Shown here: one piece after another, positions 1 to 13,600 of the stretch
Numbering within the stretch: the stretch's first letter is position 1
How the letters are laid out: the number at the start of each line of letters is the position of its first letter
From: Gnetum montanum
Taxonomy: Eukaryota; Streptophyta; Gnetopsida; Gnetales; Gnetaceae
DNA: 64,000 bases
Assembly: GCA_015680685.1 (NCBI GenBank)
Contig: MNCI01017832.1
Span: 302,357 to 366,356, forward strand
Direction of reading: 5' to 3'
The notes under the pieces: model-generated
Database searches by the model: none
Told to the model about the DNA's origin: nothing
What the model saw: only the letters and a program-made list of their open reading frames with translations
Made by a program: the position numbers and the translations under genes

Positions 1-499
1 ATAACTACATTTCACCTTAGGATTATGACATCGATTAATGAAGCATTACTTTTCTAATGGTACCAAGTAGTGATTCCACATCATCCACTCATTCCACTAA
101 ATCCTATGGGATTTTTTTGTCTTGAAAGCTTGAGATCTTTTTCTAATTACAACTTCAAAAGAATCAATGATTTGGTACTTAATAGACTTAGAAGAAACCA
201 AGCGAAATGGACAAGGATGCAACTTTAAGGGGATTTTTCACCTTATGTACCTAACTTCCTTGTTGAGTTTTATGGATATTCTCATTAGTCTTTCCACACT
301 CATAATATCGACTAATAACAAGAAGCATGTCTTTACATGGTGTGGTTCCCATGAAAAAAATAAAACAAAATACATGAAAATTAAAAGCACATCCCTTACA
401 CATAATAATGGACTACAAGCACTAGTTATGGAGTTAGAAAGACATGTTATCCATGCCTGAAGGCATTCCTCTAACTAANTAATAGAGTAGCCTTTAGAG

Positions 500-1760
500 A
501 ATCTTAACATGGGTGGCCATCTTCCCCATGACTAAGTTGAAAGGAGGAGATCCGAAAGATAGAACATGCTCATTAATCGGTTGGGATATCCAAGTTACTA
601 GTTAACTTTGGTTTAAGAAAAGGTTTCACTTGTTGAATGTTGACTAGCAACAGCTTGTCTGGGCTAGAAGGATGGTAAATCACCATGGCCCCAGAATGGA
701 AAGTTGCATGAACAATATAAGGTCCTTCCCATAGTATCTAAAATTTTATGTGTTATGGTATATGCAGAAAATTCTAGTAAAGAACCTTATCTCCTATTTG
801 GAATTTAATTTTCTTATCCTTAAGTTATGATATTGTTTGGTATGTTCCTTATGCACTTCATTCATGGATAGGGCTACTAATCAACTTTTATCTAGTACAT
901 TCAATGTCATTAATCATTCTGTTTGTGCTAGACTTAGATCGAGGTCAAGTTCACAAGTTGTTGAAAGTATACGAAGCTCTACTTGGATTGAAAGAGTTTG
1001 TATTTTTCCATACACTAACTCATAAGGGGAATAATAGATAGGAAGTTTCAAAATTGACCGATAAGCCTTGAGAGCATCATTAAGTTTTGTGTTCCAATAT
1101 TTCCTATATTTACTAACAATGCATGTTAGTATCCTAATTATCTTCCTATTTGTGACTTATACTTGATCATTAGCTTGAGGATGGTATGGAGTTGTTAGTT
1201 TGTGTTCCATCCCTAAGCATTACATCAATTTTCAAAAAGTTGCACTTGTAAAATATGTTCCATTATCAAAAATAAGTGACCTTGGCATACCAAACCTTTT
1301 TACCACATTCTTTTGTACAAACCATGCCATCATAGAGGATGAACATTCCATGACAGTAGAAGCTTCAAGCTATTTGGTATAGTAGTCAAGTACTATGATG
1401 ATGTACACCTTTCCATTAAACATGGGGTTGATGGACCCCATGAAATTAATGCTCCAAAGGTCGAAAGGCTCCAGTGGTTGAATCCACTATTGGGACCCTT
1501 CCATCCATATAGTCATTCATCCATCTCTATGATAACATTTACATGAATGGGATAACTGATGAGCATCCCTAAAGATGGTTGGCTAGTAATATCCTACCAT
1601 GGGAATTTTAATGACCATCCTTCTCCTAGCGTAATGGCCCCTACCTGAACCTTCACAAGCATCCTAGAGGATTCAAATTTGTTCATTATTAAGCATGCAT
1701 CATCATACCAAGCCATAGGTTTAAACTAAGTAAATGTTGCCCCTGATTTGCATGTAGTGT
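500..1760 (-). pseudogene. Integrase remnant of element A
   Basis: The minus-strand translation aligns with the integrases of E1 and G. The peptide WIQPLEPFDLWSINFMG near 1430-1480 corresponds to the conserved stretch holding the first catalytic aspartate. Here that residue is Asn (SINF instead of GIDF). A later stretch around 1200-1320 matches the second catalytic block and the PYH-ANGQAEV segment but is riddled with stops. This was the DDE enzyme that joins element cDNA to chromosomal DNA; it cannot be active now. Confidence 0.75.
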
Positions 1761-1770
1761 TTAGCCTTGT

Positions 1771-3230
1771 TTAGAAATCGTTGTTTCTTCCTAGTATCCC
1801 ATTCTTGTGGCATCTCCTAAGTGAGTAGATAGGAGAGGAAGTCCTTGTACAAATCAATACCTTCAAGACTTTGCACTTCAACAGTTTTGACAAAGAGGAT
1901 TTTATTTGAAAATTGATCAGATAAATGCCCCTCATCCACTTTGTGGTCCTATTGTAATCAAGACAGGTGATCAACAACCACATTCTCAGTTTCCTTTTTG
2001 TCCACCATGATGAGATCAAACTCCTATAAAATTACTAGTCACCATATGACACAGGGACTCACCATTGATTTGCTCATGAGAAATTAGATAACATTATGGC
2101 CTATGTGCACAAAAACTTGATATCCAAGCACATAGTGCCTGAATTTTTCTAAAGCATCCACCACTACCATGAGCTCTTTCTTTGTGATGATGTAGTTTGA
2201 TCGTGCCCATACAATGCTTCAACTTGCACAATGAACATAGTAAGGATGTTTTTGATCATCCAATTATGTAAGCACATCCCTTAAAGCATAGTTAGATGCA
2301 TTAGTCATAATGCGAAATGAACTAGACTAGTTAAAAATGTAGAATTAGAGTTTCCATGAGCTTCTACTTTAATTGTTGAAATGCATTCTCACATTCCCTA
2401 TTCTAAGTGAAAGGTGCATCCTTCTTTATTAGCTCCACCAAAATTTTAGCAATTTTTAAGAAGTTGTTAATGAAGCACCTATAATAACTAGTATGGCCAA
2501 GGAATGACCTTACATCTTTTACCATTTCAAGTGTCCTAGTGATTCCCTAGATGACTTGTACTTTTTTGGGTCCACCTTAATTCCTTTACATAAAATATTG
2601 TGCCTCATCATAATTCCTTCTTGGATCATCAGGTGGCATTTGTACCAATTGAGCATTAAGTTATTCTTCATACATCTTTGAAGAACCTGCTCAAGATGGT
2701 TTAAGACTTGCTCAAATGTAGCACCATAGGTAGAGAAGTTATCCATGAAGACTTCTACCCCATTTCCAATTTTTTGTTGAAAGATGTTGAGCACAAAGTG
2801 TTGGAATATTGTAAGAGCATTGCATAGTCCAAAGGACATCTTTCTGTATGCAAAAGTCTCCTAGAAAATTGTGAATGTAGTTTTTCCCTAGGCCGATAGT
2901 GCAATATGGTTTTGGTTATAGCCACTATAGCCATCTAGAAATTTATAATATCAATGCCCTACTATGGTGTCTAATACTTGATCAAAAAATTACAATGGAA
3001 AGTAATCCTTAAAGGTTTCCATTTTCAACTGTCAAAAGTCTATACAGACTCTATTTTCTTCCTTTCTTAGGTACAATAATAACTGGGCTAACCCATTCTC
3101 TATTCACAATTGAGTAGATGAACCTATCATTAAGGATTTTTTCAACCTTCTCATTAATAACTTACTTAAATTTGGGGTTTAAATCTTTATTGTAGTTGCC
3201 TCTTTAGCTTGATGGATGAGTCTATATAGA
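1771..3230 (-). pseudogene. Reverse transcriptase / RNase H remnant of element A
   Basis: The best-preserved piece is the minus-strand 2519-2839 segment. It starts MSFGLCNALTIFQHF and contains VEVFMDNFSTYG, the RT active-site box of gypsy elements (usually F/Y-x-D-D). The second catalytic Asp is Asn here, so polymerase activity would be lost. It continues into NNLMLNWYKCHLMIQEGI, typical of the Athila-like RT thumb. RNase H sequence lies at about 1900-2450 but is frame-broken. The segment 2840-3230 holds the upstream RT fingers in several frames. Confidence 0.8.
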
Positions 3231-3639
3231 TGTGATGTTGGCATATCTGCGGCTCAATTCCTATAAGTTTGTGATATGACCAAGCAAATACTATTCGTCA
3301 TTTGTTCACCATCTTTAACAACTTCTATTTTTGTTCTAGTGCAAGATTGACATTGATGATTACTGGCTTGACATTTATGAGGAAATCATATTTTATATTT
3401 TTCAATAAATTCTTTAGTTCCAAGGAATCTTTTTAAAAATGATTAGGGATCTCCAACTCTTCCCAATCCATGTTGCTTTGTGTGTGAAGGAGTTGGTGAT
3501 GGAGTTGCTTCATTTCATTCATGTTTTCAACATAAGTGCTAGTGAGGCTCTTTAATGATTCCATGGACATAGTGGATTTAGCTTGGTGATTTGTTATCAG
3601 TCATTGGGTACCCTCTTGTTTTGCAACTATTGGGTACAC

Positions 3640-3960
3640 TCAATTGTTATCATCCACGTTCACAAAAAATGTAGTAAGGTTCACTGCAAATCAGTAGAAT
3701 AATACCATCCATAGATGTTGGTCATAATGCCCTTCATTAGCCCCAAAGAGATAGTGATGAACTAGTCTACAAGCTCAAGTCTAATGTTGCTCTTCTGAAT
3801 AAGAGGTAGGTTCTAGGTCTTATACATTTCTTGTGAGATTAATTTTATCTTGCAACTAAAGTCCAATAAATCCTTGCATGGTTCATTCCTTGTAATCTAT
3901 AAATAAATGAGAGAACTCCTAGGATCAACTCATTTCCTAGAAAGGTTACCAGCTTTATTT
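3640..3960 (-). pseudogene. Aspartic protease remnant of element A
   Basis: On the minus strand, near 3850-3875, the sequence reads CKDLLDFS where element E1 reads CKALLDSGSG at the same place. The D-S-G catalytic triplet of retroviral-type proteases has become D-F-S. Downstream residues LISQEMYKT and NLPLI match E1's LISHDMYKN and NLPLL, with a stop codon at the same position between them. The protease would have cleaved the Gag-Pol precursor; this copy is inactive. Confidence 0.65.
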
Positions 3961-6597
3961 TAATCAGTAACCACATGGATCAACATAATAGTATGGATGT
4001 TGGAGGTCTTTTGGTTTGAAGGTAGCTCAATGATAATATTAGAGGTAGAGATGGTAGGGTTAATAGCCATACCTACTTGTGAGAGTTTCCTGGGGCTATC
4101 AGTTCTGAGGAATGATTTGTTACGAGGCTTTAATTCAGAACCACTCAAATGGGTATCCAACTATAGATTTACTACCCTTGTTGTGTTTCTCTATTGTGGA
4201 TATGATGGAATTTTATCCTCCATGGACGAAGCAAGTGGAAAAGGTATAGCTGGTTATTATGTAGGGGTTAATAGATGATGTGAAGGATGAAAAGGAAAAG
4301 GGAACTTCCCCCTTGAAGAATGTACTTTGTAGTATTCTAGAGGATAGTAATGGTTAGGGAAGGAAGTGTAGCTAGAGGAGTCATGTGGGGACACAAGCTA
4401 TTGGACATAATATCCATAAGGGTCTAGTGATTGGTAGGGTTACTACTGCCGTGGAGGTGGCATCCCCCATAATTGTGGGTATTTCCACTATTGATACTAC
4501 TTCTGAGGTTGAGGAGGTACTCAACTTGGATAATACGTTGAGTGGTAGAACTACTGCCTATAATTTAGTTGTGGATAAGGTAATTGTTTGGGTGCTTGCC
4601 TCTTTGCAAACTTGAGATTCAATGCATACACCCTAGACTCTTGTAGATGTGATAGCACTGAGAAACATCCCTTAGGATGTTCATATTGGCAAATCTCATA
4701 GCCATCATCGTTTGTTTCAGAACCTATAACCTCTTCAACTACTGTAGCCTTTCCCTTGTTCTAGTAGTAGCCCTGCTTTGTGTCCTTCTTCTTCCTTCTT
4801 TCTTGACAATTACTCCCTTGGACCTTTCATTCCTTTACAATTTTCAGAGCTATTTGAAACTTGTCATCTAAGGAATCTTACATTTTATCTACCTTGACTG
4901 ATATCTTAGTGACAGATTTCTATATCAACAAGGTATTTCTTTGCACCACTTCATTAAGTGGTGCCTCCCCATCTAAGTCACAAAAAGATACCTCCATTTT
5001 TTGAATAGAGGGATCCTTGTTATACTCCTCTGTACTTTCATGCTTTTTCAGCTCCCCTTGTTCTTTAGCCACCTAGTCTATGAGCCTTTAAATTTGATGG
5101 GCCTACATCTTAGAAAGTCTTCCCTAGGAATAAACCCCAAAGGTTTTCCTTGTTTCATATATAAGCCCATCTATGATATGGCAAAGTTATTCCTATTGAA
5201 AGTACCCATGGCATGGGCATTGGTGCAATAAAGAGTAGCACCTGCCCAATGCAATGTCCAAGGACTCATGATTTTCTTGTTTCCATTCTTCAATCTACCT
5301 CCATAAGTTTGACACTCTAGAGTACATTTGATACTTGTCATTAAAGAGTTCTAACATAGTACTCCATCAACGAATTGGATTTCAGTTCTAAGGATTGGTA
5401 CCAACTTTCTACATCCTTAATTAGTGTCCATGGGAATAATTTCATCTTTTTTCATTCATTCTCTATGTTTTGTAAGGAACAAGAATCATGAAAGGTTTGG
5501 AGATAATTTTGGGGATCTGAGTTATATCCCCCTTTAAACCTAGGGACATTATTCATATCTAGCCTCTTGATTCTGCAACCTTTCTAATGCCTTGTTGGGA
5601 TTTTGACTACCTATAAAATTTTGAGCATATTTTAGGTAGCCAGTAGAGGCTCATCATTGTCATGATGATCATGGTGGCCCCATTCATGGCCATGATGTCT
5701 ATAATGAGTTCTGTTATTCCTTCAGTTGCTATGACACTTCTCTTCCCCTTGTGGTTGTCCCTAGTTCTAATCTTGATCATTTTGATGTGATCAATAATCA
5801 TTTCTACCCCACTGATTATCTCCATCCTAGTCTTGACTGTTCCTTCTTTTATCTCAACTCTTCTTCTCTCCATGAAAGTTTAAGTAATAAGACAAAGAAA
5901 ATGATGAGGATAAAGAAGAAGGACCACTAGAAGAACAACGCTAGCTAGTTTCTCTCCTTTGGTCCCTACCCTGATCTATGTGTTTTTCTTTATTTTTCCT
6001 CTAATCATTATCCTTACCCTTGAATGAGTGACTACAATTGTTGTCTTTTGAGGCTTCCTAGTACTCAGACCATATTTTCCCATCATCAAGGTTCTCCAAA
6101 GTCAACCAGAACCTTTGGTTAAGGATCTCCTCATTGTAGAGAGGAGGAGAATCTTTGTATTGGGATTGGCCAAAAAAGAAATCCTCATCCTCTTTATGCT
6201 ACTACAAAAATAAGTGTGTCAGAATCCTCTTGCCTTTAGAGGCCTCATATCACACCCTCATCTACCGATCCTTCTTACACTAAGCCTCAGTGGGATGATA
6301 GTCTATGTAGGTCTAGTCTAGGACTTCATATTTTGAGTTAAGTGCAACAATTCATAGCTTGATGAGATTTTTCATTAACATGGTAGGAATAGTTCGATCT
6401 GGAGGCAACATAATGTTGCCTTCCATGTCCCTCTAGAACATTTGTTCATCTTGATGTAGGATAAAGGTGAAACCTAGAATATAGGGATATGAATAAGAAT
6501 AGACAATCCTTAGTCATTGAGGCTTCTTTGAGGCTCCCCGTTGTTGGTTGGATTTGTCTATATGTGGTGGAGATTCATCCTTGTGAGAAGAAGACAT
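3960..6597 (-). pseudogene. gag remnant of element A
   Basis: The start is placed at the ATG at 6597 (minus) because the peptide MSSSHKDES matches the gag start of E1 (MSSHKRELFEPP at 52399). The shared downstream segment FTFILHQDEQ also matches E1. The capsid-like core lies at about 4870-5560. A zinc-knuckle-like peptide ICQYEHPKGCFS lies near 4670-4700, with the first Cys replaced by Tyr. Gag would form the cytoplasmic particle that packages element RNA. Many stops and frameshifts interrupt it. Confidence 0.7.
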
Positions 6598-6730
6598 ATT
6601 AGTGATTGATAAAAATAGTATGCCTTTTGAAATTTTAGTTTTTTAATAGTAGGCCATTGAATGGTCTTTACAACATCTTTGTATAACTTCACAATTTTAT
6701 CCTACTCAATGCAATTAGCTAAACTAAAAT

Positions 6731-6747
6731 CCCCAACAATGGTGCCA
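6731..6747 (-). promoter_or_regulatory. Primer binding site of element A, tRNA-Asp type
   Basis: The minus strand reads TGGCACCATTGTTGGGG, one base downstream of the LTR end. It differs from the complement of the plant tRNA-Asp(GTC) 3' end (as known to me) only by transitions, as expected from decay of methylated cytosines. It fixes element orientation and the inner LTR boundary. Confidence 0.7.
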
Positions 6748-6748
6748 A

Positions 6749-7611
6749 TGATGAGTAGCAAGTATACCCTACACTCAACCATATGACTCACAAGCATGTA
6801 CTAGTGATTTCGTCAAATTCTATGGACTTAGTTCCTAAGTTTACTGATAGTCCTAAACTATAAGTCAAGAAGTTTCAAGATTTTTGTCTTCCTAACTTAC
6901 ACTTGTGTATGTTATGTGTATAGTTAAATGTGAGTTAAGGTATATGATATTTCTTTTTATTTATACTTTTATATTTTTGATCTTAATTTTTATATGGAAA
7001 ACTAAATATATGATGATAAATTATTTTAACTACCTACCTATTCTAAAGGCTAACTACCCTAACATAAGTAGTTGTTCTTGCTTGCTGCACACATCCCAAA
7101 TGTGTACAAACAATGCTAAGCTACAAAGTAATGATTACTGAACTTACCAAATAGCCACTACTGGGATTACCAAGCATTATACATTATCTTCGAAGTAGTC
7201 TTACTTATGTATTCAAGGTTAATTACATTAAGTATTTATGACTTGGAATATAAAATGCATGGAAAATAAATTGCTGGTATGGAAGATTAAGCTAATCCAA
7301 GTGCTACAATGAATGTCAGAAATCTTGACTTTACTGCCATTCATGCAAATGCATTCAGGTACATGGTGCTCGAATAACATTCCGTACAATTTGTTTCACT
7401 CATATTGTGAGCACTTAGAGGAAAATATTCTAACTCTAGGAAAGACAAACTGTAGGGGCTTTGCTATGCTATTGACACAACGTTCTATAAATGCAGTTGG
7501 TGTTCACCTTTATATAGGGTACACCTACATTAGTGTCAATGTATCTACATCGATGCATGTTATCATGTATCGATGGGCTATGACATAATGTAGATACATA
7601 ACGCTTCATCA
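6749..7611 (-). repeat. 5' LTR of element A
   Basis: The plus strand begins TGATGAGTAGCAAG directly after the primer binding site and ends CGCTTCATCA, giving the TG...CA termini shared by all LTRs in this window. A minus-strand TATA box lies near 7510-7520 (plus strand TTTATATAGG). Beyond it, toward the LTR start, are palindromic stretches built on ATGTAGATACAT. A similar ATGTAGATACAT word lies at 7670-7685, outside the assigned end, so the true outer boundary could be somewhat further right. Confidence 0.75.
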
Positions 7612-10600
7612 CATTGGAGAAAAAAAATATCATTTAAACCATTCACCATTGTTATTTAACCATCGACGGAATGTAGATACATAGTGTCATGTGACCAGCC
7701 CTACAACATCACATTGTGAAAATTAACATGTGACTAATATCACATATACAAGTTTTCCTTTACTTGTACCCATCATCATGCTAATTTGTTATTCTTATTA
7801 TGTTAGCATCCCTCTAACAAAATGGGGGATGAGTTCTTATTTACCATTTTTTCAAATCATCCCATAGTAATTATTCTATGCATATTTTGAAAGTCTTTGA
7901 AAATTCAAACTCCCACTACATTTGTAGTTTTGGTTATTGGTAAGGAAATAGTAGAAACAAACACTACGAAAGATAGCTACGACGACAAGGAGAAGGAAAG
8001 GCAAGGAAATGCAAACCACAACAATGGATGAAGTATAGTGGTGCCATGCCCTTTATTAGCTTTGTTAATGTAAATGCTGGGCTGAGTATCTGAACATGGT
8101 CATCTTTTTCGAAATGATGCATAGACCTATCTGTGTTATTGCAGTCGTCGTCACACCATGCTGTAAACCCTTTATCTTGAAATCTTGCAATCGTAGGGCT
8201 TCCCCATAGTAATCATCATTTATAAACTGATACAACATGCCTCAATGCAACTAAATATTCATTTTTTTCAGTTAGTGTTACATTGTTTTCTTATCTTGTG
8301 TAACTTTTGGTCAAGTTAGTGGAATTGATTTCATTTGAGTTGATAACTAGAACTTGCTGAAAAATAAAATTGTTGAGAATGTTTGTAGGTACCAATCGTA
8401 ATCATGATTTATAGTAGGCTTCCTAGCAAATATGGACCATTTGTTCTTGTTGGGTTATCTCTACATGTTATTTTCATTATACATAGAATGTAACCTTACT
8501 TGCTTTGGGTCATCAATTCTAAATGTACCTTATGAGGTGTATGTAGAGAATTGGCTGCCAAATTTCCAATACATTCATGGTATTTGGCATTATATCAATT
8601 TTAACTCTCTTTTTTATGTTGAATATCATCACTAAAACAAAGGGGCCTTGAGAAAATCATAGGCATGTTAAAAGTAAAATTGAGGAGGTTTAGTTTCAAA
8701 TTTTGGAAGAATATTTATGATCAATCATTTGTAAAGAAAAGTGTCATTAATAAAACTAAAATTAATTTGGTAGAGTTCACACTCTAACAAGGACAAGAAA
8801 TGATATATTTTTGCTTTTGAGTTACACTGAAAATAGCAGTCTTTATTAATGATCCTTTTAGGACTTTTAGGCATTCATAGGACTATTTTTTGTTATATAT
8901 TTTATTGCAAGAATTTTCTAGTGTTTCATAGTCATGCAATCAAAGTGACACATTGGAAAATGATATCACCTTGGCTAATATGGGCTTTTGATGATACCCT
9001 CCTAAGAGTTATTTCTATTTAAACTTTTGAGTTACTTTTAATTTAGTAACATTCCATATAGAACTACCTTATAAAATGCTAAGTTTCCTTCAAATCTTTA
9101 TGCACTCATTTTATGTATCATATTTAAAACTTTGATAATAGACAATTGATTATTTTAGCATAATTAGGTTGATAAGTCAAAATGTTCTCCTTTTATGTAA
9201 TACTAATGTTTGTTATTTCATTCCAAACCCTATTCATAAATACGAAACCTGAACATGCAGTATGATTTTTTTCATATGATTCTATAAGTTTGTAACTTCT
9301 CTATACATTATTGTTTCTATAATGAATTCCCTTGTTTGCAAAATTTACAATAAAACTTCACATTCCAAAGAAAATCACCATTACTCTAAGAAAAATAGAT
9401 AAATAGCAACTTGAGTGGCACAAGGGAGGTAATTAACTAAAACAAATACTAATATAGGCAGAGAAATGTAATGAGATCTATGTAAGGTTTTATTAGAAAA
9501 TATGATGTTTTAAAGTTGCAAAGGTATTAATTATTACAAGCACATAAATTTTAACTCTAGCACATAAGAACATCTTCAGTTTCATCTATATTAGAATTTT
9601 TTCTTTTTTAAAAGACAAATAGTAATTTGTCAAAATATTAAACAATTACAAGTTTGATTCAAAAGCTTCAGTTATGAGGTTGCATACAAGGCTTCATACT
9701 AAGTAAACAAATCAAAAATATGTACACCATAAAACAAGAATATTAGTTTAGAACTTGACAATAGAACTTAACAACAATCATGCATAGAAGTCCTACAAAC
9801 CAAACAACCAAACATCTTACAAGTGGTTTGGAGGCTTCTTCATGATCATTTAATGCTTTATTTTTGTTGGAAACTAGAACAACATCCTCCATCCTCTATC
9901 CTTCAAACTTGAAAGATTTGGCACTATATAGTCCTTTGAAATAGCCCCATAAGAATTCCACTTTAGACAAGTGCATTCTTAAGTGTTGAATCCTTCATTC
10001 CTGGTACTAATGTAAAAGAATGAATCTAATACAAGCTTATTAATCTAAACATTGAAAGCCACATACAATCTTTTAAGAGTATAGCTACCTATAATGGTCT
10101 CACATAGGGTCTAGAATCTAATCATACTTTAGTAATAACATCTTTATAACCCTTCATTTTAAGGAAATATAAAGCATATGTCAAGACTAAATACTAAGTT
10201 CATATTAAACTACTAGTAAAATACTATAAATGCCTCAACAAAAATTATGTATGGAAATTAATCATTTTAGCTAATGCTAGAAATCTATTAGATAATGCCT
10301 CTGCATATTAAAAAAAAAAAGAAAACTATGAAATATAGTAAATAAAACATTAAGTTGTAAATAAAGTTTGCTATATGCAATCTATATATTTGAATTTCAA
10401 TGTCAATGATAAGCCTACACATGTACATCTTGTTAGATTATAATAAAATAGAGCAAAGACCTCTTTGAGCATAACATTTGATCCCAAATTATCCCTTTTT
10501 TTCTTGGCCCAAAGCTCTTGTCAACCATATAGTTGACTTATTATATTTTTTCCCTTAGGATAAGTCTATAAATAAATCATGTGTAGATAGAAATGAATAA

Positions 10601-13600
10601 CTTCTTTTCCATTTACTTTACTTTTCATCTTCTATCTCTAATAAAATTGATAGAGAATGTAGTTTCAAGTATTAATTTTTATATGTTTATCTTCAATACT
10701 GCATTCCATGTCAACACTAGCCTTTTATAAATAATCATTTAACATTCTCAACAATCATTTTTATTCGGTAAGCAAGAAGTAGCATTAATTAAAATGAAAC
10801 CAAACAAAAAAATATCTTTGCTTTCATTAGNGGTAAGCAAGAAGTAGCATTAATTAAAATGAAACCAAACAAAAAAATATCTTTGCTTTCATTAGTCTTA
10901 CACAAAATAAGCAAATATGGTGAAAGAATACCTGGGTGTAGAGACAAAAGACACGGTTCAAATCTATGGATGAAAATACCTGATTGTTTGGAGGTAAATA
11001 AAAAATACTTAGTTACTTTGAAGTAGGTAAAAGCAACATGGATTACTTCAAGATGGCCCTAGGTGTTGAGTTTAATGTAGCATTCAAAATGCAAGGATTT
11101 GCATGGTATTGCGGTAAGCAAAAAGCGTTCAAATAACACAGGTGTATCCGCCGTTTTGGGAAAGATGGGTCGTGTGGAGGTCCTTGACCACAAACACAGG
11201 ACATCATTGTTCTTAATCCCGTCATTATAGTTTGTGTGAGCTCCTTTCTCAAAGACTCTACCTCACGTGTTCAAGCACTGGAATCTATTAAATTATGCAT
11301 GGAACAGTTACCATGGATGATGGTGGAAGTAAGGAGATATGACATGCATATATGGTATGCTTCACATGTCAATTTTCATCTTGCCATGTTGCAACGCTGC
11401 TGACCAGCTTTGCATTTATTGCAAAAGGACTAGAAGCGTTACATGACGAAAATCTAAAATCTTGTTACACTCCACCTGCTACACGACGAAGAAGCGTTGC
11501 AGCTTGCTCTCAAGTTTGCAAATATTATTGCACACGAAATTTTTGTTTTATAATCGAGAGAAAAAGGGTACAGGATGCTCAAGGATTTGCAGCGGTAGCG
11601 GAAGTTGAAGAAAGCTGGAAATAGTTTCACCGCTGAGAGCCTCAAAAAGAGAATAAAAATAAAATAAAAAAACCATCTAGGTACGATATTCAAATTTTTA
11701 AGATGCAGGTGCAGGCAACAAATAAGAGATAAACAAAATATGATTTTAGTAAGGTTAAATAATTTTCTGATAATGGTAAGTAATATTCTGTCTATAACAC
11801 TCTCCAGAGAACTCTAAATAACACTAATTAATATTTCATTTATATCTGTAACATATTTGCTCTACAGCTTCTGTGTTGTATTTATGTCTTTGTATTGCAA
11901 TACACAAGCAGTGAAATTCAAAATGGCAAGTGCAGCATGCATGAAAAATAACAATAACAATCCATGAGAATCCAGAAATATTTTGCAACACAAGATTTAT
12001 TAACAAACTTGGAATTACTCAACCTTCCCATCATATAATTAGAGTGATGTGACTAAAAATATTATGAAATACATCAATTTAAGAAAAATAGTAATAAATA
12101 AATTAAAATTTAACCTAAGTTTTGCAAAATTATCTCCACCAAATTATAAACATACAACTAACCTAATATAACCAAACTAGTTGCCTGCCACGCAATTCAT
12201 ATACATAAGTGAGCATCAAAACACATAAATGAATAAACTTCAATAAATTCTAAACTTCACGTTACCATGATGGAACTACAAAGGAGGGATACACGTGATG
12301 TGGCTTTATATCAAATTCTAGATTGCACGTAACCATGATCTAACGACAATGGAGGAATACTTGATGTGATTTCGCACGACGCGCAGCCTATAATATCGTG
12401 ATCATTAAAGCGCGTAAATCGTTAGTGGAGTGGGCAGTTTCACAAGCCATAAGTCCGTCCCCAAGTATACGGAGCCCGTTAACTCTTGTCCGAATAATTT
12501 CATAATCATGATGAATAAGGTACCTTTTGATTTATGCGAGGCAAGCTGCCTAGGGTTTTCTTATATCCCATTAAGTGCCGTCTTGTAATTTGCGATCTTG
12601 CCCAACATGCCATATAAACGTCGATACGGGACACCAAAACATAATTAATTCTAACATCTATGAAATTGAAACCGACAAAATGCTTTAGATGTGGAGACGT
12701 TCAAGATCTATGAGACAAAATGAAATATAAAATATATATATTATGTGTAGCATGTAAGAAATCTAACGTGCATCGAGAACCCGATTGCACAAGCGGAAGC
12801 ATGTAAAAAACAGATCTCTTAATCTACAAATGTGCATGAAACAAAAATGCACAAATCAATTTGAAAAAACAGATCGAACTGACCTCCAGCCATTGATGCC
12901 ATTGATGAATGTTTTGGATTTTGTGATGGTGTATGCAGACTGTAAGCGACTGTGAAAGGGACCTGAACTGCTATACTGCAATTGATTCCTGGTGCTGTGT
13001 TCTCCCACCAAGAAACCGTAAGGCACCGGTACCAGTTACCATTTATTAGAAAAATATGAGACCATTACCAATAACAATGAATAGAAATTTCCAAAGCTAT
13101 CACATTGTTACATTAGAAAGTTGAATCGTTTTTAGGACTTTCCATGTTTACGTAGGAGGTATGTTTCCGCAATTGTCACAACGTAGGAGGCATGTTTCCA
13201 CAATTGTTACATAGCAAACACTTCAAAGTTATTAAGTTTCTTTATTATTATTTCCAAAAAGCTTAATTAAATTATTAGTTACAATATGTTACTTTACACT
13301 AGAAGAGGACATTTTAGGAATATCTAATACTTATTTTCAATTGTTCTTTGATTACAAAAATGACAAGTTGTCTCTTCTTTTGAAATTTGAATCCATCTAC
13401 TTGTTTCAATTGTAAAATAATGGGACCTCAATTTAGGCTAATTTGAAATTGTAGGCACTTCATGACAGAGGACTGCTTGAAAATAATGGGACCTCAATTT
13501 AGGAATGCATGTCTACCGTTTTTGAAAACAATGAAATCAATAAATCTCTTATCAAAAAATTTCAAGTTGCCATTTATGAAAAGGCAGATAACTATAGGAG

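Larger units (their letters stand above)
1..7611 (-). mobile_element. Ty3/gypsy element A, minus strand, 3' end outside the window
   Basis: A decayed LTR retrotransposon read on the minus strand. From high to low coordinates it shows a 5' LTR, a primer binding site, gag, protease, reverse transcriptase, RNase H, integrase and then spacer sequence running off the window start. The order PR-RT-RH-INT is the Ty3/gypsy order, and the gag and RT wording resembles the Athila branch. Every domain has stops and frameshifts, so it is not autonomous. The 3' LTR is not in the window, so insertion age and target-site duplication cannot be judged. Bases 1-500 hold spacer sequence in which no gene is recognised. 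Confidence 0.85.

Noticed and set aside
6731-6760. tRNA gene fragment
   Set aside because: The resemblance to a tRNA-Asp 3' end is explained by the primer binding site adjoining the LTR; no cloverleaf is present.
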